This document shows positions 7,404 through 15,256 of a stretch of DNA of 55,140 nucleotides, piece by piece. The stretch covers positions 1-55,140 of the forward strand of contig CAZGUG010000006.1 in the NCBI GenBank assembly GCA_964529035.1, in the 5' to 3' direction. The number at the start of each line of letters is the position of its first letter. Position 1 is the first letter of the stretch. The notes under the pieces are model-generated. The model saw only the letters and a program-made list of their open reading frames with translations. It ran no database searches and was not told the origin of the DNA. This DNA comes from CAZGUG01 sp964529035. Lineage in GTDB: Bacteria; Bacillota; Clostridia; Ch29. A program made the translations under genes and the position numbers.

Positions 7404-7694
7404 TTGGCCTGTGTCAACGTAAGTCTTCAGGTTCTGCCGGTGGTACCGGAGGATGAGATTTACCCGGTTGTGGACAGCGTAATAGAGATGATAGCAAAAA
7501 GCGGGGTAAAGTACGAGGTAGGCCCCATGGAAACAACAATGGAAGGTGAATTGGGCCTGCTGCTTGATATAGTTAAAAGGGCCCAGCAAATTTGCACCGA
7601 CAAGGGAGCAGACAGGGTTGTTTCAATCGTAAAGATTGATTATAAAAAGGAAGGCGTGACCATTGGTGAAAAGGTTGCCAGGTACAGGGATTAA
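7404..7694 (+). CDS. Thiamine-binding protein (MTH1187/YkoF-like)
   Basis: About 96 residues, starting ACVNVSLQVLPVVPEDE and containing YEVGPMETTMEGE and VKRAQQICTDKGADRVVSIVKIDY. This is the small MTH1187 / thiamine-binding family (PF01910), related to the YkoF domain. The proteins are cytoplasmic, oligomeric and bind thiamine or its pyrimidine part. The TTG at 7404 is preferred because AAGGGAGGTG precedes it by 8 bases; a GTG at 7395 lies within that ribosome site. It is the first gene behind the TPP riboswitch and overlaps the permease by 32 bases, so it is co-translated with the transporter and may receive or sense the imported precursor. Confidence 0.75.
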   Translation: MACVNVSLQVLPVVPEDEIYPVVDSVIEMIAKSGVKYEVGPMETTMEGELGLLLDIVKRAQQICTDKGADRVVSIVKIDYKKEGVTIGEKVARYRD

Positions 7695-8469
7695 CAGCGT
7701 ACATAAACCACGGCTGGCGGCGGTATTAATTATTCTGGTCCTGTGGGAAGCGGGGGTAAGGGTGTTTGACATGCCTTCATTTATACTGCCCGCCCCCTCC
7801 AGGGTTGTGGTCTCGCTTGCTGAAAGCTTCTCGCTGATAGCCGCCCATACCAGGGTGACCCTTTACGAGTCGATGATGGGGTTTGCCATAGCGGTTGTGT
7901 TTTCCTTTGCAATTGCGTTTGTCATGGACAGCATACCCATGATCAAGGAGGCACTGTATCCCGTTTTGGTTATCAGTCAGACCATACCCATAATAACCAT
8001 AGCGCCCCTTTTTGTTATTTGGTTCGGATACGGGCTGCTGCCCAAGGTGATAGTAGTTTTTTTGGTATGTTTTTTCCCGGTGGCTGTGAGTTTTCTGGGA
8101 GGACTTGAAAGCGTGGACAGGGATATGTACAACCTGTTAAAAAGCATGGGAGCGGGCAGGATGCAAATTTTCAGGCTACTTAAACTGCCGGCGGCGCTTC
8201 CGTCCTTTTTCTCCGGGATGAAGATATCCGCGGCCTACAGCATTATGGGGGCGGTCATAGGGGAATGGCTGGGGGCCAAGGCGGGCCTGGGTCAATTCAT
8301 GCGCCTGTCCATGCATTCCTTTGCGGTGGACAGAACCCTGGCCGCGATAATTGTAATAATCGTATTAAGCCTTGGGGTTTTTGAGGTGATACGGCTTCTG
8401 GAAAAGCTCTTCATGCCGTGGGAGAAGGCAGCGGCCTATAATGATTTTACAGGGAGGAAAGAAGGATGA
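7663..8469 (+). CDS. thiX: ABC transporter permease, thiamine-precursor uptake
   Basis: A 268-residue integral membrane protein with about six hydrophobic segments, of the binding-protein-dependent permease family (TauC/SsuC type). The EAA-like cytoplasmic loop is visible around SMGAGRMQIFRLLKLPAALPSFFSGMK. It is the membrane part of a ThiXYZ-type importer for formylamino-pyrimidine/HMP, as shown by its NMT1-family binding protein and the TPP riboswitch. The start is TTG, 7 bases after AAGGAAGG, inside the preceding gene. Its end overlaps the binding-protein start by 4 bases. Confidence 0.82.
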   Translation: MVKRLPGTGINSVHKPRLAAVLIILVLWEAGVRVFDMPSFILPAPSRVVVSLAESFSLIAAHTRVTLYESMMGFAIAVVFSFAIAFVMDSIPMIKEALYPVLVISQTIPIITIAPLFVIWFGYGLLPKVIVVFLVCFFPVAVSFLGGLESVDRDMYNLLKSMGAGRMQIFRLLKLPAALPSFFSGMKISAAYSIMGAVIGEWLGAKAGLGQFMRLSMHSFAVDRTLAAIIVIIVLSLGVFEVIRLLEKLFMPWEKAAAYNDFTGRKEG

Positions 8470-9434
8470 AAAAGGCCATATTGTTGATACTTTCGCTTGT
8501 TTTGATGTTATCGGTTGTTTCGTGCAAGTCCCAGGCCGACAAGATTACCGTTTTGCTTGACTGGGTGCCCAATACCAACCATACCGGGCTTTATGCAGCA
8601 CTGGAACTGGGCTGCTTTGAAGAAGAGGGGCTGGACGTTGAGATACTACAGGTTAACGAAGGGGGAACCGCCCAGCTTGTGGCCGCCGAACAGGCGGAAT
8701 TCGGTATAAGTTACCAGGAAGAGGTAACCTATGCAAGGGTTGAAGAAATGCCGGTGGTTGCGGTTGCCGCAATAATACAGCACAATACTTCCGGGTTTGC
8801 GTCCCCGGCGGAAAAGGGGATAAAAAGCCCTGCTGATTTTGAAGGCAAAAAATACGGCGGGTGGGGCTCGCCGGTGGAGGAAGCCATACTGAAAGCCATG
8901 ATGGACAAATACGATGCTGACTTTGACAAGCTGGAGCTGGTGTCAATAGGCTCCGCCGACTTTTTCACCAGCGTTACCAGGGATGTGGACTTCACCTGGA
9001 TTTATTACGGGTGGGATGGTGTCGCCGCCGAGGTTAAGGGCATTGACCTTAATTTTATAAATCTAAGGGATGAGGACAAGGCCCTTGATTTTTACACACC
9101 GGTTATTATTGCATCCGAGCAGACCATAGATCAAAAGCCCGAACTGGTTGAAAAATTCCTGAGGGCGACAGCAAAGGGGTACGAATACGCAATCGAAAAT
9201 CCCCGGGAAGCGGCGGAGATCCTTTTGAAGGTATCCCCCGAGCTAGACAGGGAACTGGTTTCGGCCAGCCAGGAATACCTGAGCAAGGAATACAGGTCGG
9301 ATGCGCCATACTGGGGGTACATGAAAAGGGAAGTCTGGGAAAACTATGCCAAATGGCTGTACGACAGGGACCTTATCGGGGGGATGATGGATGCGGACAG
9401 GGCCTTTACAAATGAATTTCTGCCGGGTGAATAG
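8466..9434 (+). CDS. thiY: HMP/pyrimidine-binding lipoprotein of the thiamine-precursor ABC transporter
   Basis: A 322-residue lipoprotein. The signal ends in LSVVSC, giving Cys20 as the lipidated residue. The mature N-terminus ITVLLDWVPNTNHTGLYAAL is the hallmark of NMT1/THI5-family binding proteins for thiamine pyrimidine precursors (N-formyl-4-amino-5-aminomethyl-2-methylpyrimidine or HMP). GISYQEEVTYARVE and SPVEEAI follow the same family. The ATG overlaps the permease stop in ATGA. It is anchored outside the membrane and delivers the ligand to the permease. Control is by the TPP riboswitch at the operon head. Confidence 0.86.
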   Translation: MKKAILLILSLVLMLSVVSCKSQADKITVLLDWVPNTNHTGLYAALELGCFEEEGLDVEILQVNEGGTAQLVAAEQAEFGISYQEEVTYARVEEMPVVAVAAIIQHNTSGFASPAEKGIKSPADFEGKKYGGWGSPVEEAILKAMMDKYDADFDKLELVSIGSADFFTSVTRDVDFTWIYYGWDGVAAEVKGIDLNFINLRDEDKALDFYTPVIIASEQTIDQKPELVEKFLRATAKGYEYAIENPREAAEILLKVSPELDRELVSASQEYLSKEYRSDAPYWGYMKREVWENYAKWLYDRDLIGGMMDADRAFTNEFLPGE

Positions 9435-9436
9435 CC

Positions 9437-10171
9437 ATGAAAAAGGTTGAGGTTGTCGGTATATCCAGTGAATACGAAAACCTTCGGGTGCTTGAGGATA
9501 TATCGCTTTATGCAGTGGAAAACGAGCTGGTGTCCATTTTGGGCCCCAGCGGCTGCGGTAAAAGCACCCTTTTCAATATTATATCCGGGCTTATAAAACC
9601 GGACCGGGGAAAGGTGTTCATAGACGGGAGGGAGCATACCGGAAAACCCGGCAGGGTAAGCTATATGCAGCAGAAGGACCTGCTGTTCCCCTGGAGGACC
9701 ATTATAGATAATGTCTGCATACCCCTTGTGATCAGGGGAGAAAGCATTGAAAAGGCCAGGGACAGGGCGGACAAATACTTCGACGTGTTCGGCCTTGATG
9801 GTTTTCAGAAAAAATATCCCTTTCAGCTGTCGGGGGGGATGCGGCAGAGGGCAGCACTTTTGAGGACCTACATGTTTAAAAGCGATATAATGCTGCTGGA
9901 TGAGCCCTTCGGCGGGCTGGACGCCATAACCAAGAGGAAGATGCAAAAGTGGCTTCTACAGGTTATAGGCAAGCTGAACAGTACAATACTGTTTATCACC
10001 CATGATATAGACGAGGCAATATTTTTGTCGGACAGGATATATCTTTTCACCGAACGACCTGCATCGGTGAGCAGGATCTTTTGTGTGGATATTGAAAGAC
10101 CGCGGGGCAGCAAGACCTTTACATCCGAGAGGTTCAACCGGTTAAAGGAAGGTATATTAGAATATCTATAG
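9437..10171 (+). CDS. thiZ: ABC transporter ATPase, thiamine-precursor uptake
   Basis: A 244-residue nucleotide-binding subunit. Visible are Walker A GPSGCGKST, Q-loop MQQKDLLFPWRTI, signature LSGGMRQRAALLR, Walker B IMLLDEPFGGLD and the H-loop ITHDIDEAIFLSDRIYLF. It belongs to the nitrate/sulfonate/taurine-type ATPases that pair with TauC-like permeases. It begins 2 bases after the binding-protein stop and completes the importer. Confidence 0.88.
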   Translation: MKKVEVVGISSEYENLRVLEDISLYAVENELVSILGPSGCGKSTLFNIISGLIKPDRGKVFIDGREHTGKPGRVSYMQQKDLLFPWRTIIDNVCIPLVIRGESIEKARDRADKYFDVFGLDGFQKKYPFQLSGGMRQRAALLRTYMFKSDIMLLDEPFGGLDAITKRKMQKWLLQVIGKLNSTILFITHDIDEAIFLSDRIYLFTERPASVSRIFCVDIERPRGSKTFTSERFNRLKEGILEYL

Positions 10172-10182
10172 GGGGTTTTAAA

Positions 10183-10860
10183 ATGGCTGTTTTTGATTTA
10201 ACGGCAGAGGAATACGATGATTGGTACAAGGGCAGGATGGGAAGGTTTGCCGATGAAGTGGAAACGCGGCTTGCCCTTGATATGTTTTTGCCGTGTAAAA
10301 ACCACAGGGTACTGGACGTAGGATGCGGTACCGGTAATTTCAGCATAAAGCTTGCAAGGCTGGGATGCCGGGTGACCGGGATAGACCTGTCCGGGAAAAT
10401 GCTTGCGGTGGCCAGGCGTAAGGCAAAGCAGCAAGCGCCGGATATCACGTTCAAGCGGATGGATGTATACAGCCTTGAATTTCCCGACGGATATTTTGAT
10501 GACGTGTTTTCCATGGCTGCCTTTGAATTTATAACCGAGCCCCGAAGGGCTTACAGTGAAATGTTCAGGGTACTGAAACCGGGTGGAAGGCTTTTGATAG
10601 GAACCATAAACCCGGAAAGCAAATGGGGAGCGATGTATAAAAACGAAGAGTTCCAACGGAACAGCGTATTTAAACATGCTAGTTTCATAACCATGAAGGA
10701 GTTAATTGGCCTTGACAGGAACAACCTGCAGAAGACCGGCGAGTGTTTGTTTATCCCGCCGGATACCGACGAAAAAAACATATCCTGGGATGAGGAAAAA
10801 AGGTTTTCAAATAAGGAAAGGGGAGGATTCATGTGTGCTCTGTGGAAAAAACCTGTTTGA
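10183..10860 (+). CDS. Class I SAM-dependent methyltransferase
   Basis: A 225-residue methyltransferase-11 type protein. Motif I is VLDVGCGTGNFSIKLA; the acidic end of beta 2 is GIDLSGKML; motif II/III is DVFSMAAFEFITEP; and RVLKPGGRLLIGTINP follows. It probably methylates a small molecule; the substrate is unknown. It begins 11 bases after the ATPase stop with GGGGG ahead of the ATG and no terminator between, so it is likely in the TPP-controlled operon. That would make a thiamine-related substrate worth considering, but this is inference. Confidence 0.8.
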   Translation: MAVFDLTAEEYDDWYKGRMGRFADEVETRLALDMFLPCKNHRVLDVGCGTGNFSIKLARLGCRVTGIDLSGKMLAVARRKAKQQAPDITFKRMDVYSLEFPDGYFDDVFSMAAFEFITEPRRAYSEMFRVLKPGGRLLIGTINPESKWGAMYKNEEFQRNSVFKHASFITMKELIGLDRNNLQKTGECLFIPPDTDEKNISWDEEKRFSNKERGGFMCALWKKPV

Positions 10861-11016
10861 TATCCTGCCAGATAAGCTTTTATCCCCTTTATACGTGTGA
10901 CAGCACAGGCCCGGTGAATGAAGTTGTCGCTCCTTTAAAGTTTTGCGGTAAAATTGGAGGAACCAAAGGGTTTTTGGCGAACATTCCAGTATAACGACTT
11001 ATGCGGGGAGAAGCCT

Positions 11017-12093
11017 ATGGAAAGCAAATACGGCAAGTATTCCATCGATATAATAAACGGTATGATAGATTGGGTGAGGGTAATAGATTCTGACCATCGC
11101 ATCGTATTTATGAACAATGCGATGAAGGAGCAGACCGGTGATTTTGTCGGCAAGAAATGCTATAGGGGACTGGGCCTTCAGGGTCCGTGTCCAAACTGTA
11201 TTACCGATGAGACCTTGAAGACCGGTAGAATACACATGAAGGAAGAGACGGTGGGGGACAGGACCTTTTCGGTTGCCAGTTCCCCTATAAGGAACAAGGA
11301 CGGAAAGGTCAGCAGTGCGGTGGAGGTTTTCAGGGACATTACAAAGGAAAAGATGCTGGAGCGGAGCATAAAGGAACAAAACAGAAAACTAAGTGCCAAT
11401 TTGTGTTTTGCCAAAACGCTGCAGCAAAAAATGCTGCCCGAAAAAGGGACTGTGAACGGCCGCATTTCAATAGAATACGAATATATACCCTGTGAAATGC
11501 TGGGCGGTGACCTGTTTGACGTTTTTCAGGCAGACGACCGGAGTACGGTTATTTATATATTTGATATTGCCGGGCACGGTGTTATGTCCGCCATGATAAC
11601 CATGTTTGTGAGGCAGACGGTAAGGGCCTTTGCCGAAAGGGGCCTTCATCCTTCGGCAGTGCTGGAAGGCCTTGTGCGGGAGTTTAATAGGCTGGGGCTT
11701 GAAAGCGACAGCTTTATTACCATTCTGTACGGTGTTTTTAACTCTGACAATAATATTTTTACATATGCCAACGGGGGGCATAATCCCCCCATGCTGCTGC
11801 AGGGGGGCAGCGCCCGGTTCGTAGAAGGTACCGGAGTGCCGATATGCAGCCTTGCGGAGGCCTGTGAGTACCGGGAGTATATGCTGAAGCTCGAAAATGG
11901 CGATTATATGTATCTGTATACCGATGGCATCACCGAAGCACGGGATGAGACCGGAGAGTTTTTCGGCCAGGAAAGGCTGGCACTGACAGCGGAAAAAAGC
12001 CGGAACATAAAGGATATCATGAAATCGGTAAAAGACTTTTCCCGTGGAAAGCTGCCGGATGACGTTGCAATACTAGGCGTAAAGGTAACATAA
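11017..12093 (+). CDS. PAS-domain PP2C/SpoIIE-type serine phosphatase
   Basis: A 358-residue protein. The N-terminal PAS domain (about 10-120) includes IDWVRVIDSDHRIVFMN and a Cys pair in QGPCPNCITD, then a short coiled linker (EKMLERSIKEQNRKL). The C-terminal PP2C/SpoIIE domain has MLGGDLFDVFQ, DIAGHGVMSAMITM, ANGGHNPPML, YLYTDGITEARD and PDDVAILGVKV, carrying the metal-binding Asp residues. Such RsbU-like proteins dephosphorylate anti-sigma antagonists in response to a PAS-sensed signal. The ATG at 11017 follows GGGGAG. A longer frame from a TTG at 10954 adds 21 residues but lacks a good site. No partner antagonist or anti-sigma gene is visible nearby. Confidence 0.8.
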   Translation: MESKYGKYSIDIINGMIDWVRVIDSDHRIVFMNNAMKEQTGDFVGKKCYRGLGLQGPCPNCITDETLKTGRIHMKEETVGDRTFSVASSPIRNKDGKVSSAVEVFRDITKEKMLERSIKEQNRKLSANLCFAKTLQQKMLPEKGTVNGRISIEYEYIPCEMLGGDLFDVFQADDRSTVIYIFDIAGHGVMSAMITMFVRQTVRAFAERGLHPSAVLEGLVREFNRLGLESDSFITILYGVFNSDNNIFTYANGGHNPPMLLQGGSARFVEGTGVPICSLAEACEYREYMLKLENGDYMYLYTDGITEARDETGEFFGQERLALTAEKSRNIKDIMKSVKDFSRGKLPDDVAILGVKVT

Positions 12094-12094
12094 T

Positions 12095-12205
12095 TCACTC
12101 TATGGATATGGATTCGGCACCCAGCTCCCTTGAACGGGCTGCAGCCTTTATCATGGTCTGTACTATGGATCCCGCTCCAATGAATCCAATTTTGTGTTTT
12201 AACAT
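12095..12205 (-). pseudogene. Truncated proC remnant behind an intact T-box
   Basis: A 36-codon frame with a good ribosome site (GGGGGAG, 6 bases) encodes HKIGFIGAGSIVQTMIKAAA, the N-terminal nucleotide-binding strand and glycine loop of pyrroline-5-carboxylate reductase. It stops after GAESISIE, about where beta 2 would end; ProC proteins are normally about 270 residues. The sequence beyond the stop is the 3' end of the phosphatase gene on the opposite strand, only one base away, so the rest of proC has been deleted. Promoter and T-box upstream remain intact. A functional mini-peptide cannot be excluded. Confidence 0.65.
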
Positions 12206-12237
12206 TCCGGTCTCCCCCTTTATGAACTTATCTAAAT

Positions 12238-12507
12238 AAAAAAACCTTTCATCCTCGTTAAAGAGGACGAAAGGGATTCTTCCGCGGTACCACCTCAATT
12301 GGCCGTAACTTTGCGACCCGGCTTGTTGGCAACCGTCATTGACAAGCCCTGTTATCGGAGGGCGGTCCGGGATGGCTCATCACCACCTGCTCAGGGACGG
12401 GTTTCGAAACGCTGTCCTTGTGCCTGGCCTTTCAGCCGTGGGCCGGGCTTTCTGCCGGACAAAAAGGTCTCTACTGTTTCCCTTCATAGCATCTGATCTT
12501 TTAATTG
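12238..12507 (-). ncRNA. T-box riboswitch leader, probably proline-specific
   Basis: Reading on the reverse strand: a stem I with AGTA on the 5' side and GAA on the 3' side (loop E), the T-box AGGTGGTACCGCGGA (12295-12281), and a terminator of 12 bp (12274-12245, one G-U pair) followed by seven T. In the specifier loop, GAA-A-CCC-G gives CCC (12401-12399) as the likely specifier, a proline codon; ACC (threonine) is the alternative one base earlier. Proline fits the proC remnant downstream. Uncharged tRNA should favour antitermination. Confidence 0.9.
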
Positions 12508-12513
12508 AAGCCC

Positions 12514-12542
12514 ATTCTAGCACATACAAGTCTGCATGTCAA
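12514..12542 (-). promoter_or_regulatory. Strong sigma-A promoter of the T-box leader
   Basis: TTGACA (12542-12537) and TAGAAT (12519-12514) are separated by 17 bases on the reverse strand. It lies just after the stop of the 48-residue basic protein gene. Confidence 0.8.
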
Positions 12543-12549
12543 TGGATTT

Positions 12550-12696
12550 TCAGCGGGACTTTTTACCATACCTTTTTTTGCCCGGGGTACGCTTGGTTGA
12601 AACCGAGTCGGTATTGGGAAGTTTCACGTTTATATTGTCCCCTTCATCCGACGTGTACGCTATTTGTCCCTTGTCCTTGTTTTTGGATTTTGCCAC
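12550..12696 (-). CDS. 48-residue basic protein downstream of murC
   Basis: A short Lys/Arg-rich frame with a GTG start 10 bases after AAGGAG. It begins VAKSKNKDKGQIAYTSDE, has a central NVKLPNTDSVSTKR and ends PGKKRYGKKSR, so both ends are strongly basic and no membrane helix is present. The composition suggests a nucleic-acid-bound or disordered protein. The gene lies 83 bases after murC on the same strand and before the T-box promoter. I recognise no family. Support is the good ribosome site and the clean low-complexity charge pattern. Confidence 0.45.
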   Translation of the reverse strand: MAKSKNKDKGQIAYTSDEGDNINVKLPNTDSVSTKRTPGKKRYGKKSR

Positions 12697-12779
12697 AGCC
12701 TTTGCACTCCTTTTTAGTTTTTGGGGATATCCGGCCGGGGACAATCCCCTCTGCTATATTGTTTGCCAAAGGCCGAAAA

Positions 12780-14168
12780 TTATCCAAAATCCTCCTCCAG
12801 CAATATTTCCCCGATTCTGTAAACATCTCCCGCTCCTATTGTAAGCAGAAGGTCCCCGTCCTTCAGGTTTTCGGACAGGTAGCGGGCAATATTACCAAAG
12901 CCGGCCATATAAACTGCGTTTTGTCCGCGTTTTGATATTTCCTCGGCCAGATGGGCGGAACGAACCTCGCCGGTATCCTTTTCCCTTGCGGCATAAATGT
13001 CGGTTATTATTACCCTGTCGGCATCGTTGAAACTGCCGGCAAAATCTTCGAACAGAAATTTTGTCCTTGTATATGTATGGGGCTGAAATACGCACCAGGT
13101 TTTGTTGTGAGGGTAATTGCGCGCCGCCGCAAGGGTTGCCCTTATCTCGGCGGGATGATGGGCATAATCATCTACTACTGTAGCACCGCCGTATTTGCCC
13201 TTTATTTCAAAACGGCGGTGTGTTCCGGAAAAGGTCTCCAGGGTAGTCCTGATGGTATCAGTATCAATACCCAGTATTAGCGCTGTTGAAACGGCTGCCA
13301 AAGCGTTCAATACGTTGTGACGGCCGGGAATGGCCAGCTGGATTCTCTGTAAGAAGCTGCTGCCGTCATAAAGGTCAAAGGCGGGGCAGCCCTTGTCGTC
13401 AAAGGACAGGTTCCGTGCATTAATCCTGGCGTCCCCGTTAAGACCGAAGGTAATTACGTTACAGGTAAGGTTTGAGACAATCTCCATAAGTACCGGGTCA
13501 TCCCGGCAGGCAACCACCCATCCGTGTTCCGGTGCCAGGTTTGCAAACTTTTCAAAGGCGGACTTTATATGGTCCAAATCCCTGAAATAGTCGAGGTGAT
13601 CCTTATCAATATTCAGTATCACCGCTATATGGGGGTAAAATTTTAAAAAATTTTCCTTGTACTCGCAGGCTTCGGTAACAAGGTAGCGGTTAGCCCCCAC
13701 CTTTACGTTGCCGCCGATTTGTTCCAGTTCGCCTCCTATAAGCAGCGTAGGGTCAAGGCCGGAGTTCTCGATAATAAGGGATGTCATTGATGTTGTTGTC
13801 GTTTTGCCGTGGGCCCCGGCAACGGCGACCGAGTACTCGTAATGCCTCATAAGCTGTCCCAGCATATCGGCCCGGTCAACCGTCTGAATGCCTTTTTTAC
13901 GGGCAGCCTCCAGTTCGGGATTGTTTTCGTCCACCGCCGATGTGTATACTACGAGGTCGGGGTTTTTAACATGCTCTTGGCTGTGCCCGTGATAGAATTC
14001 GGCGCCTTCCGCCTTCAGTTTGTCGGTGATGGGGGATACGCTTCTGTCCGAGCCGGAAATCCTGTGACCCCTTTTGAGTAGTATGTGTGCTATGCCGCTC
14101 ATGCTTATTCCGCCAATTCCGACAAAGTGTATGTATAATTTTTTATCTCCAAACAAATCAAATTGCAT
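12780..14168 (-). CDS. murC: UDP-N-acetylmuramate--L-alanine ligase
   Basis: A 462-residue protein. N-terminal Rossmann-like UDP-binding domain IHFVGIGGISMSGIAH; ATP-binding P-loop AGAHGKTTTTSM near residue 115; central-domain TEACEYKENFL and ILNIDKDHLDYF; C-terminal GTHRRFEIKG and DDYAHHPAEI, all diagnostic of MurC. It adds L-alanine to UDP-MurNAc in the cytoplasm, the first peptide step of peptidoglycan synthesis. The ATG at 14168 follows AAAAGGAG by 9 bases and gives the usual length. An open frame extends further upstream but without a site. It is divergent from purR. Confidence 0.95.
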   Translation of the reverse strand: MQFDLFGDKKLYIHFVGIGGISMSGIAHILLKRGHRISGSDRSVSPITDKLKAEGAEFYHGHSQEHVKNPDLVVYTSAVDENNPELEAARKKGIQTVDRADMLGQLMRHYEYSVAVAGAHGKTTTTSMTSLIIENSGLDPTLLIGGELEQIGGNVKVGANRYLVTEACEYKENFLKFYPHIAVILNIDKDHLDYFRDLDHIKSAFEKFANLAPEHGWVVACRDDPVLMEIVSNLTCNVITFGLNGDARINARNLSFDDKGCPAFDLYDGSSFLQRIQLAIPGRHNVLNALAAVSTALILGIDTDTIRTTLETFSGTHRRFEIKGKYGGATVVDDYAHHPAEIRATLAAARNYPHNKTWCVFQPHTYTRTKFLFEDFAGSFNDADRVIITDIYAAREKDTGEVRSAHLAEEISKRGQNAVYMAGFGNIARYLSENLKDGDLLLTIGAGDVYRIGEILLEEDFG

Positions 14169-14220
14169 AATAGTCTCTCCTTTTGTTTTTATTATTGCCT
14201 GATGCGGAGAAATTTTACAT

Positions 14221-14249
14221 TTTATAAAAATTATATCACAATATATTAT
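14221..14249 (+). promoter_or_regulatory. Possible purR promoter
   Basis: TTTATA (14221-14226) and TATTAT (14244-14249), 17 bases apart. Downstream, CGAAT (14288) and ATTCG (14317-14321) face each other in the leader, resembling a loose inverted PurBox pair with about 18 bases between the boxes. Confidence 0.4.
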
Positions 14250-14337
14250 ATGAAATACCATCATATAGTTGAATATATACAGAAAAACGAATAAAATTAA
14301 AATTAAGAATAAGAACATTCGGGTGGAGGAAAAAATT

Positions 14338-15159
14338 ATGGATAGATTAAAAAGAAATGAACGGATTGCTGCGTTGGTAAAAATACTGACCGACAATCCC
14401 AACAAACTGTTTTCACTGAACTATTTTGCGAAGCTTCTTAACGCTGCCAAATCGACCATCAGTGAAGACATCGTTATCGCCAGGAATGTTTTTAAGGAAT
14501 TGGGGCTTGGACAGATAGAGACGGTGCCGGGTGCCGCCGGTGGAGTCAAGTATAATAGTACAGTCACGCCGGAAGAGAGCCTTGATTTTCTGAACAGAAT
14601 ATCAAAAACGCTGTCGGATCCGGGCAGGATAATTACCGGCGGGTTTTTGTATATGGCGGACGTGGTGTACAATCCCGGGATTGCCCATTCAACCGGCAAA
14701 ATACTGGCCGGCTGTTTTGACAAAAGTTCCATCCAGTATGTGGTGACTGTTGAAACCAAGGGGATACCGATAGCCCTGATGACGGCAAGGGCCATAGGAG
14801 TACCCCTTGTGATAGCAAGAAGGGACAACAAGGTCACCGAAGGGTCCACCGTAAACATTAACTTCCTGTCGGGCTCCACCGGGAGAATACAGACAATGTC
14901 CCTTTCAAAAAGGGCAATGGAGAGAGGCGCCGGCGTGCTTATAATAGACGACTTCATGAAGGCAGGCGGTACCGCAAGGGGTATGGTGGACCTGATGAAG
15001 GAATTTGATGCCAGGGTGGCGGGGATAGGGGTAATGATTACCACTGTACGCCCTGAACAGAAGCTGGTGTCCGATTATGTATCCCTTCTTTATCTTGAAG
15101 AAGTGGATGAAAACCGGGGAATGGTTAGCCTTCGGCCAAACACGGAACTGCTTGTCTAA
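14338..15159 (+). CDS. purR: Pur operon repressor PurR
   Basis: A 273-residue protein. The N-terminal winged helix contains NKLFSLNYFAKLLNAAKSTISEDI. The C-terminal phosphoribosyltransferase-like domain has the PRPP-binding loop GVLIIDDFMKAGGTARGM and the family sequence GFLYMADVVYNPGIA. This is the Gram-positive PurR, which represses purine synthesis genes and is released by PRPP. The ATG follows GGTGGAGG at 8 bases. The order purR then spoVG is conserved in Firmicutes, although the yabJ/ridA gene often found between them is absent here. Confidence 0.94.
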   Translation: MDRLKRNERIAALVKILTDNPNKLFSLNYFAKLLNAAKSTISEDIVIARNVFKELGLGQIETVPGAAGGVKYNSTVTPEESLDFLNRISKTLSDPGRIITGGFLYMADVVYNPGIAHSTGKILAGCFDKSSIQYVVTVETKGIPIALMTARAIGVPLVIARRDNKVTEGSTVNINFLSGSTGRIQTMSLSKRAMERGAGVLIIDDFMKAGGTARGMVDLMKEFDARVAGIGVMITTVRPEQKLVSDYVSLLYLEEVDENRGMVSLRPNTELLV

Positions 15160-15186
15160 TATTTTTAAGAAAATTTGGTAATAAAA

Positions 15187-15213
15187 GCAGGAAATTTTTA
15201 GTCAATGAAGAAT
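15187..15213 (+). promoter_or_regulatory. SigH promoter of spoVG
   Basis: GCAGGAAAT (15187-15195) followed after 11 bases by GAAGAAT (15207-15213) matches the RnAGGAwWW-n11-RnnGAAT consensus of SigH in every specified position. spoVG is the classical SigH-dependent gene in Bacillus. Transcription would begin about 35 bases before the gene. Confidence 0.8.
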
Positions 15214-15256
15214 AGTTATAAGACTAGCTTTACGTGTGGCGGAAGGTGGTGAGATG

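Noticed and set aside
12780..14405. MurC starting at 14405
   Set aside because: The open frame extends upstream, but MQFDLFGDKK at 14168 has AAAAGGAG before it and gives the normal 462 residues.
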